Shown: positions 55,917 through 64,000 of the stretch, piece after piece
Layout: each line of letters begins with the position of its first letter
Position numbering within the stretch: position 1 is the stretch's first letter
Assembly: GCA_015178975.1 (NCBI GenBank)
Contig: WHVD01000121.1
Coordinates: 1-64,000, forward strand
Direction: 5' to 3'
Origin: Hysterangium stoloniferum
Lineage: Eukaryota; Basidiomycota; Agaricomycetes; Hysterangiales; Hysterangiaceae
Length of the DNA: 64,000 nucleotides
Notes under the pieces: model-generated
Databases searched by the model: none
Told to the model about the DNA's origin: nothing
What the model saw: the letters and a program-made list of their open reading frames with translations, nothing else
Translations under genes and position numbers: made by a program

Positions 55917-56807
55917 CCCAGCCTTGAACGTGGCCACAGTGACAAAGTAAAATACGGCTGAAAAAATCGGTGGACACGTCAGCAACCTACTAAACCGGCA
56001 CCAGATGATCGCAAGTCCAACAACCAATTATCACTGCCTGCCGTACAGGTACTGAGGTCCTATGCAGCTATATTGATTGCTGGAGTATGAATAAATCTTA
56101 TTAGCGCAGTTGATTAGTGAATGCTTGGGGGGCAACGACCTTCCATTTCTGATTTTATCTTTTGAGGGCTATATTGGGACATTGAGGAGCCCTGTTGTTG
56201 TCTTCATCTGGATACTAAGCAGAATGTATTATACTATCCATCGGTGTATCTGAACGATTACACAATGACAACCGACCCGGACAGGAAGATTGTAACACCT
56301 TTTTGTTGTGTCAAATACAGACGCGTTTTAATCGCACCCAATCAATAATGCAAGACGACTTTTTGGCATCAACGATTGGTGGCATCGATTTGAATGAAGA
56401 GTGTCACAAGCTGTGAGCCTGGGAGCAATTGGTTTAAATGTGCAAGTGCTGCTTCATACACCTTGTGATCAGATACCAGAACTTGCACTGAGAAGCAAAC
56501 GAGAGAGAATTGAAGTTGATATATGGACATGATAATAGTATCTAGACTGACGATGCATAAGAACTCTGCATGCACATAAGATTTGAAAATGGATTGGTAA
56601 TGTAGAAATGTAGCAAAACAGCCAGAAAACAAGGCAGACAGGGTGTATCATGAGGTATCTTGAGAAACGAGCAGTGGGAGACGGCTTCAGATTGATAGTT
56701 TGATATTATATTAAAATATCAAGATTTATTATGTTCAATTAAACTCTTGTTGCGATGTCGCAGAAATCGTCGGTGTTCGCGTGGCTGTAGGCAAGGCGGT
56801 CACCGTT
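55917..56807. other. intergenic, 891 bp
   Basis: No supported gene. A minus-strand frame at 56632-56369 contains a short protein-like stretch (VLVSDHKVYEAALAHLNQ) that could be an old exon remnant, but no splice context or homology is recognised. Confidence 0.35.
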
Positions 56808-57709
56808 TTACACACTATTAGAAGGAATTTCAGACCGAGATGGAGAGCGCGCGCTCACCATATGATAATACATGGTCGTCCAAATTAACGACATCTCGTA
56901 ACGACACCGATATATGAACCATTGCGAGTCCATCACTTCAGACGGAAAAGTATAAGCAGTCTCAAAGTCAATCTTAAAACATCGTCAGACTCTCGAACGT
57001 TAATGAGAAAGATACTTTTACCCAGAACGTATTGCCATCAGGACGTACGACTATGTTTCGTATCTCAGTGTCCCGATGAATTATTCCAAAGGACTGGATC
57101 CGTCGAAGAGCATCAAGTACAACAGGAGCCATCTGAGGGGTATAATTCTCTGCAGAAAGGGGCACCGCGTCTTCAAGATACTCCAGAAGTAGGGCCCGAG
57201 GTGGCACCTCGTCTTCCCAAATAAATGGCACATACGGATGGCGTTCTGACAGAACGACGGGATCCGAAGCAAAATCATACCAGCCATAACAATGAGGCAC
57301 CAGTCCCTCGTCGCAAAGGCCAAAGTGAGTAAGATTCGAATATGCTACAAATTCGCGAATGAATCCATCAAGCCTGGTATCCCTGTATCTGGACGGGACC
57401 TGATACTATGAATGAAAAAATTTTTCATCCGAGTTCCACAACATTTCCAGTTGAACTTACCACTTTCAAAATGGCCAGTTTCTCGATGCCATTAACTTTT
57501 GTATATACCTTCATTACTTCTGTGCTGTCGTTCGTCGAATCAAACGTCTCAATAACGCCGTACTCCAAAGAATCCAACTGTGGAATGCAAGGGAATTGGG
57601 GAGTCTCTAAGACCCAATTGATCCACTCGCCCTGAATAACCTCCTTCGATCTCCAAGGATTAGAACGGAGAATCTCCCTGTCTTCCTCCTCGCCACTTGA
57701 GTTAGACAT
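56808..57709 (-). CDS. protein-kinase-like protein, 3 exons
   Basis: Exons are 57709-57461, 57405-57016 and 56972-56808, with introns of 55 bp (GTAAGT..TAG) and 43 bp (GTATCT..AAG), giving 267 aa. An N-lobe-like segment ends exon 1 (MKVYTKVNGIEKLAILKV, with the candidate ATP-binding Lys). Exon 2 has a hinge-like LLLEYLEDA and the catalytic loop IIHRDTEIRNIVV (HRD-x4-N). Exon 3 opens with IDFE, replacing DFG. This matches the small fungal kinase-like or aminoglycoside-phosphotransferase-like fold. The activation and C-lobe region after IDFE is short (about 50 aa), so it may be a pseudokinase or a truncated paralogue. The substrate is unknown. The start is the first ATG in the open frame. Confidence 0.75.
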
Positions 57710-59511
57710 AATTGAAAATGTGGTGCAAGTATAGAATGATCGTTGTGGTGTTTGGTGATAGGTGCTTCACGGCTTAATATGTCCCACGTCACTCCTAAAC
57801 CTAACATTATGTAAGCCGATAAGATCAAATAGCTCATTGGCAAAGAATGGGGTGGCCATATTTCCGCTGTGTTTGGTTTGTTTGTTGTTGGTAAATTTTG
57901 GTCCCGCTTCCCACACCTCTCACAACTGACAGCTGATATGCTGTTTCTCAAGTTAGATGATTGACCCAGTCTGAGCTCCCAGCTACAAGTATGTATTTTT
58001 TTTATCAGCTGATACACTGTTTCTCAAGTTAGTACAAGAAATTTTACACCGTCCTTACTAAATAGGGAAATAAGATCACCCATCATAGTGATGTACAGTC
58101 ATATTTTGGATACCCCGACCCAACAATACACCCCACAACCACCAATTAATACTCGGGGTACCATACAATCCGAAGAGGATTTTGTGGAAGTTTTTAGACA
58201 ACATCTAGACCAGATAATCAACCACGCGTTGGATGTCACTTCAATTTTCCCCTATCCATTGTCCTTAGAGACTTCATATCTAACGTGGAGGGAAATCCAG
58301 ACATTTTGCAACATATTATCAAGGCGTTGCCTCGCCAAATGGTAGCAGAAATTCTTAATAATCAATATGGGTGGGACATCCAGACAAGGGCTACCGATAC
58401 GTAATACCTAGCTATCTTTAAGTGAAATCTTCTTATGGACAATCTAGGCTGGCCCATGTATAGATAAATAGTTACCGTGCACCATGAACACACCTAAATT
58501 GAATCTCTCTCTCTCTTTACTCCATCTCATTTGACTCACGTCGAATGTCGAAGTCGCGCGCATCTTCATGACGGTGAAGTCACACCTTGTCACTCTCGCT
58601 AAACCGAAACCACCGTCATCCCGTCATCCGTCATGTCGTCCTCATACACACTGCATTATGTACTTGTATGTTGTTTCAACGTGATTCTGGTAGTGATCAC
58701 TCTTGCTGGCCTTCTCCTTGGGTAGCCCTCTTATCGGATGGGAGCTGTTCACATTCATCACCCGTTGGTGCATTAGGCAGCACGCTACATTAGCTCTCCG
58801 TCTACACATTCTCACACTTTGCATTATATTACTAGGAATTTACCTCCCGTCATCACTCCTAAGAGCACACTCAACCTGCAAGCAATCCGAGATTGAGGTG
58901 GGTGGGCTGACCAAACATCCTTCATAATCACCTTGTCGTTCGTGACGCCTTCATCTTCGCTGGTCAAAACCCCCCGTATCTCCAGCACAGAGCCCATCCA
59001 GATGGGTTACAGTGCGGGCATGAAAGACAAACTTTGGTAGAGTATCTGGAAGGGGAGTAGGCTGTGACAGAAAGACTGGAGTGTGGTTCGGGGAGGCGAG
59101 GAAACAAGGTTGTTTCGGATTAGGGAGCTGATGTAGCGTTCACGTGTGAGAATGGACGTAGTGGTAGTATGGAGGGCAGCAACGAGGTAGTGGGAGGCAA
59201 TAGGGCAGTCACAATGGGTCTGTAGAGGCAGAAGTCAGCATGGCGGTGCAGATGTGTGGAATGCATCAATCGGGGGCGATATTGAGGTAGTCTTTGAATC
59301 TGGTGGAGGCGGCGATAAATCTGAGCTGGCGCTGCGATGGCGCAATATTCAAGTCAAAAAACTGCCATTTATTTCTCTCGCTTCATGATTCGCTCTCCTC
59401 ATAGGATTGGCTCCTCCGGGACCCCCGGTGGACCGTCGTTTCCTTTACTGCTGGTGTGGGGTTCATCTAGATAAATTAACATTGAGGACGCAAAAAAAAA
59501 TAGATATATTT
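57710..59511. other. intergenic, 1.8 kb
   Basis: No supported gene. A 27-bp direct repeat (CAGCTGAT..CTGTTTCTCAAGTTAG) occurs near 57929 and 58005. A dispersed 30-bp motif shared with 45058-45090 lies near 58031. The plus-strand frame 58088-58345 (85 codons) has no recognisable domain, and 58505-58515 is a short CT run. Confidence 0.4.
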
Positions 59512-62500
59512 CTATAAGATAACGACACCACATTGTGCAAGAATCGCCTCCAGCCGTTCAGCGGATTCGCGGATGTATTTCTGGTCACTTTTCAGACATC
59601 GTCCTATCAAGGTGTGAGTTTCTTGAGTGGGAATTTGGGAGCGAATTTCGTCTGTAGCAGCATTAAATATCTTGACATATGTCAATGGGGAGATACTTAC
59701 CAAATTCCGAAAGTCGCTCTAGGATTTTGGCACGCTTATAATCGCCGTACGCGTCAGGTTTGAGGCTCAAGACGGATTTGAAAAAACTTTTAAAGTCAAA
59801 TGTCTTCATCTGAGCTCGAGCCGCGTCTGTACTCAACAAATGCTTTAGTGATTTAGTTGGAAATATTATTGTGTATTACCATATTGCAGCATGTTGGCAA
59901 GGAATGACACCCAAGAATATAACTCATACAAAGTGTACCTCACAACGTTCTCATTTAAGAAAATGTGGTTGACAACAGCGTCGAAAATACCAGACGACAA
60001 AATTGCTTTGCGTCCATCATCTGAGGTGGGGTTCAGATATCGTACAAACTGAAAGGCTGTTGTTATCAGCCTCACTCGGTCAACACGGACAGGACTAAGT
60101 TTTCTTGATTTTAATAGCAGTTGAATGTGAGGTTCCCTAGGGAAGAGTGGAAAGGGATTTCATGGTCAAAAAGATTGCCCTCTTATCACTGTGGGATGTA
60201 TACTTATATATCTGCTTGGAACAATAAGATTGTGGTAACAAAGGTGCCTGAAGACAAGGAAGATGTGGCAGGAAAAGGAGAACAAAGGTTGATTGGTCAA
60301 GTGGCGACACAAGGAATGCTTGATTAGTCGAACAAAGGGAGTGGTTGGGAATGGTGGCATGTGTGGTAAGGTGGCCAGGCTTACACAAACACCGCCAAGT
60401 CGAACCATTACTAACCATAGTGCATGAAGGTGCTAATGAGACGGGCGGGCAATGTCATTTCAAAAAATGAATCTTTCCAGATGAGATCCGCCGAAAGAAC
60501 GTTTCCACAATGCTTGAGGACGTTAGAAGATAAGATACGACTTCGCAACTCGTCTGTCGTTGATTGAGTTAAATCAGCGTATATTGTACGGCGCTTACCA
60601 TTTTCTGCCATCGCATCTAAGGCCCTGTTAATCATGAAGGAATCACTGCTCCACCCATCAGCCCGCAACTGAAACCCTATCCTATCCAAAGCAATTTCAA
60701 TGAAATCCGATGCCAACATGAGACGCCTCAGGTCAACTGATATTATTTAGTTGATGACTCTGACACGGAATGTGCTTGGCGTACCACTTGCATACATAAA
60801 TGCTACTGACCTCCAGGAGGACTCTCGAACTTCCTCATCGTCGTCTCCCAGCCCATCTCGAAGGGACGCAAGGCATTGTTCCCAGTCAACCGTACCTCGG
60901 ATCTCATCTATATGACATGAGCAGCTTATCACGGATATTGTAAGGCATTGTACCATCGAAAGCCAAGCGCGCGGCAAATTCGATGCCAAGCATGCGGACC
61001 ATTTTGGTCTGATCGGAGAGCGGGGATAAAACGGACTCAATAATCCCGGCGTTCATCAGGTGACGGCGGACGGCATCTATCATACAAGTTAACACGGACT
61101 ATTTCTGTCCGTTGACCAGCTTTACCGTTGTTCAAAACACCTTCCAGTGCGGCAGGAGACCAATTTCGGAAGTCCCCTTGAGTGACGTTTGATTCTTGTC
61201 GGTGTGATAGAAGTCCTTCAAAAAATGCTTCGTCACACGTGCTGAGAATCTCCATAAGACACTTTGTGGATGAGGGAGTATCGCCATCTGTGCTATCAAA
61301 ATGACGCCAGGGATTGAAGGATCGATCGATGCTCTGGGGATGATATGCAAGATGATGGATTATAGATATAAGCTGTGAAAGAAAGCGTGGCCTGAGTGAC
61401 GCCAAGCGATCCCCGGTGTTGTCCACAGAGCACAAAGCTTCTCGCACCTTGTCTAAAACATACAGATTAGTATGCGTTGAGAAGATATAATGGGTGAATT
61501 TAGGAACATGACTTGAGGATAATTTTCAGACGGTGCAACCGCCCCGTTGGGTCAGCTGCGCTGTCAATCATTTTGAGGATGAGCTCCGTGGCATAGGGAT
61601 CAAATATATCAAGTTCAAATAGATCATTCTTGTCGTCCTCAATTCGCCACGGGAGGTCATACTCAGCTTTCGGCTTATAAGGGGTCACGTACTCGGACCA
61701 TGTTCCTTTGCCAACAGGAAGAAGGGCCTTGGGCAAATATGGTTCCACACAATATCCCAAGGAGACGTGCACCGTCTTTCCAGGTTGTATTTGGCGTCCC
61801 CGACCACGATGGGGCCTTGTATGTGATAAAAATTAGTATATTCATCTTATATTGACAGTATGTGCGTACCACCAAGTGACACTATCGGCTGACTGGTAGG
61901 ATAGCTGTTTCATAGGTAGATACTCCAGAATTTGCCAAGGAAGCGTCAGGGATTCACGCATTGAGCCTAGCTCATCCCAGTTCCACGCTACATTGGAACG
62001 GTCTAGTTTCAGACCTGCCCACACAGCTTCAAAGGACATCCATAAGAAGGAAGGGTGTCTGCGGTCTAGGTTGCCATTAACAACGTTCCCTCCACCTCTG
62101 CACATCGTAGTGAGTTAGCAAGGAGTATATAGAAGAAATAAGATTAATAGATTGACATATCTGAATGGGTTCCAGGAAACCACACTTCCTTGATGTGTGG
62201 AATTTTCTGTGATCGCTGTCTCTTTTTCGGCAAGGTAGGGTTTTCACTTGGGGTGTGAGGGATTGCAGCGATCCGGTCGTTATGTGGAGGATCTTGCGGC
62301 GGATTCTTCGATGATTCTGCGAAAAGCAGGTATAATAAATCCATACTGTAATACAACGGCTTACTTTCATCACCCATGACTCCACCACACGCGTACTCGG
62401 GAAGGAATTTAACTCGGCGCTCATCGAGGGCCAGCGCATGGCGAAAATAACAAATATGATCCAATTTCACCGTGCCGGGAAGATTCCGACCTCTCACAAT

Positions 62501-63714
62501 CCCGATGGAAGAGACAGTATCCCTAATAACGCATAGGGATCATTATTAATAGGGAAGACCGACCAACCAGGTAATGAATTGTACCAGACCCCAATAAAAT
62601 GCACTCGTACGCCTTTTCTCGAGAAGGTATCTTTGAAACGTTTTGCCAAGTTTAGGGGCTCTGATGGTAATGAGGGCCGTGGTGATCTCTTGAGGTATTT
62701 TTGAAAGAATCCAGATTTGAAAAGTCCCTTATCCTTGGGAACAGGTGTTCCCTCAGGACGATTCAATTCCGGAGACGGGTCTTCCGATTGATGCGCCTCT
62801 TCAATAGGTTCCTTTAAGAGAGATGACCTCCTTTTCCATGGTCTTGAAAAGCGACGGCTAGGTCGGGTCGTTCCATCGCTCCTCGGATCTGCATATAACT
62901 CGTATGCACTAATATGACCTCAGTAGTCTCCTGGGATTCATATGCGGAAACCCATCTCACAATGGAATCTGTTCTTCGTTCCCTTTGTACATGAGACCAA
63001 CCTAATCATACCAGGATCTCGTAGAATCTTCAGATGGCTAATACGGCGTAATCCCTTACTTTGTCAATCATTCCCGCCAAAACGCGCACTTGATAAGCCC
63101 CGCGTGAAAATCCTATCATACACGGGTGTGATAATTTAATGAGTGTCAGTAAGCACCAAATTTGTTCTATCTCACCGAACAAATAAATTTTGTCGCCATC
63201 TTGGTAATTATCGGCCAACCACCGGTATGCACTGATCACAATCTTCTCAAAATTCCTTGGAGGTGCGGTGTTTAGTTGGCTACAAGCTAGACACATTGTT
63301 GACATACCAGGCAATCGCCAAATCGATTTTGTTGTTAACAACTTGTTTCAGGTAACTCCAAGACTTCCAAGACGGTTTAGCATAAGTACCGACACCACTG
63401 TTATAGTAAGTGAGTTGTGTCCCGTCATCCTTAACGAGCTGACTGTATAGCTCGATAACATTAGTGTTCTGCAGAGCCAAGTCTAAAACATTATAAAACC
63501 TCTGGAAGATATTTGAAGTTACCTTTTCTCCAAATTGATTGGAGGTACCGTCAATGCAGACGATCAAATTCCTGCCAGACTTCCCTTCAGGTGGGGCTTT
63601 ACATTCGCATAGAGTTCCTTCGGGATTTTCACTACATGATGAGTGAGTAACACTAAGTCGAACATCAATGATAGACCTTATTAGTATATTGCTGACCTTG
63701 GGTTGTCGGCCATC
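59512..63714 (-). CDS. DUF2235 hydrolase-like protein with C-terminal ARM/HEAT repeats, 19 exons
   Basis: Translation starts at ATG 63714 (MADNPSVTHSS...). Exons (minus): 63714-63698, 63652-63523, 63468-63308, 63255-63176, 63112-63060, 63001-62961, 62908-62585, 62522-62374, 62316-62157, 62097-61870, 61815-61513, 61447-61126, 61076-60954, 60907-60785, 60736-60599, 60553-60415, 60020-59880, 59826-59701 and 59621-59512. All introns are GT-AG and the sum is a whole number of codons (955 aa). NLIVCIDGTSNQFGEK (about 34-49), the nucleophile motif GFSRGAYQVR (about 130) and EVWFPGTHSDIGGGN (about 360-375) mark the DUF2235 (Tle1-like phospholipase) alpha/beta-hydrolase domain. Residues about 530-950 form helical repeats of ARM/HEAT type. 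The substrate is unknown, and lipid hydrolysis is suggested only by the family. The frame is intact. Intron 16 holds a solo LTR. Confidence 0.88.
60050..60384 (-). mobile_element. F-type solo LTR in intron 16 of the DUF2235 gene
   Basis: On the minus strand it runs from TGTAAGCCTGGCCACC to AACAGCCTTTCA, with a CAAAC duplication at 60045-60049 and 60385-60389. It is related to the F LTRs but diverged. It lies wholly within the intron 60414-60021. Without it the intron is 54 bp (GTTAGT..CTCAG), so the insertion lengthened the intron to 394 bp and left the exons untouched. Confidence 0.88.
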
Positions 63715-64000
63715 TTGCTCAAGCTGGATGGATATCGCCTGGTTGGTTTGGAGACACCATCTAGCCTCTTACCTCGACTAGAGACGCCGTCAGTTTAGAG
63801 TTCATTCTGGATAGGAACTTCAATGCTGGCGAACACTCAACATCAGTCAGTGAGTGGAGTGAGCATAGCCTGCAGAAATCATCACAGTCGACGCTGAATT
63901 CTTGGACGAGAGAAACGAAATACAGATGTGTTAAGAGATCAACTATATATCAAGTATATCACCTCTATGGTAAAAATAGTAAAGGACCTCTATAGGTAAA
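63715..64000. other. upstream region of the DUF2235 gene
   Basis: 286 bp upstream of the start, AT-rich at the far end (CTATATATCAAGTATATC near 63942). No gene is seen. A promoter is expected here but no clear box is defined. Confidence 0.3.

Noticed and set aside
58088..58345. Small gene of 85 codons
   Set aside because: Single short frame with no homology, no splice context and no second copy. Listed only as part of the intergenic region.
60021..60414. Gene-breaking stops (TAG TAA) after exon 16 of the DUF2235 gene, suggesting a pseudogene
   Set aside because: They lie in a 54-bp GT-AG intron (GTTAGT..CTCAG) that also holds the solo LTR. Joining 60415 to 60020 keeps the frame. A similar apparent frameshift near 60910 is explained by the intron 60953-60908.
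1..64000. tRNA or rRNA genes
   Set aside because: No cloverleaf-like or rRNA sequence was recognised on reading. A tRNAscan run would settle it.

Overview
The window looks like a repeat-dense region of a basidiomycete (probably Agaricomycete) nuclear genome. The evidence is two intact multi-exon host genes with 43-55 bp GT-AG introns, a DUF2235-ARM protein of a type common in Agaricomycetes, and chromodomain-bearing Ty3/gypsy LTR retrotransposons. About 56 kb of the 64 kb is retrotransposon, in nested insertions that can be ordered from 5-bp target-site duplications (TSDs) read directly in the sequence. Element letters are mine.

Layout. (1) 1-6068: C1, the 3' part of a chromovirus on the + strand (gag tail, full pol, antisense gene, 3' LTR). 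(2) 6069-44995: A, an old minus-strand Ty3/gypsy element, broken twice. Its reverse transcriptase is split by B (9347-30686, TSD CTGGG), and its 5' LTR is split by D (35693-44216, TSD AAGAG). B itself contains a 2-kb solo LTR G1 (14961-16984, TSD CTTGG) and a solo LTR H (21999-29952), and H is split by C2 (22069-29485, TSD TTACC), a nearly complete second copy of the C family. The nesting A>B>H>C2 is four levels deep. (3) 44996-50994: a DDE transposase remnant, then E, a 5'-truncated plus-strand relative of D carrying a second 2-kb solo LTR G2 (48164-50231, TSD GCCTC). (4) 51252-55916: F, a very young non-autonomous LTR element (TSD CCCAG). (5) 55917-64000: host DNA with a protein-kinase-like gene and a 19-exon DUF2235-ARM gene, the latter with an F-type solo LTR inside an intron.

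Two things stand out. First, the C chromovirus carries between pol and its 3' LTR an ANTISENSE three-exon gene with its own TATA promoter. It encodes coiled coil, acidic stretch, Zn(II)2Cys6-like cluster and coiled coil. It is found in both copies, and together with the start of U3 it has diverged far more than the adjoining pol, so it behaves like an exchangeable 3' module. Second, the G LTR has an upstream cluster of perfect heat-shock-element-like motifs and, downstream of its TATA box, an array of about seven short hairpins with a shared apical sequence but different, mutually complementary stems (covariation).

The decayed elements A, B, D and E are inactivated mainly by TGA codons, and several align with Arg codons in relatives. 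This is the pattern expected from C-to-T change at CpG within CGA.
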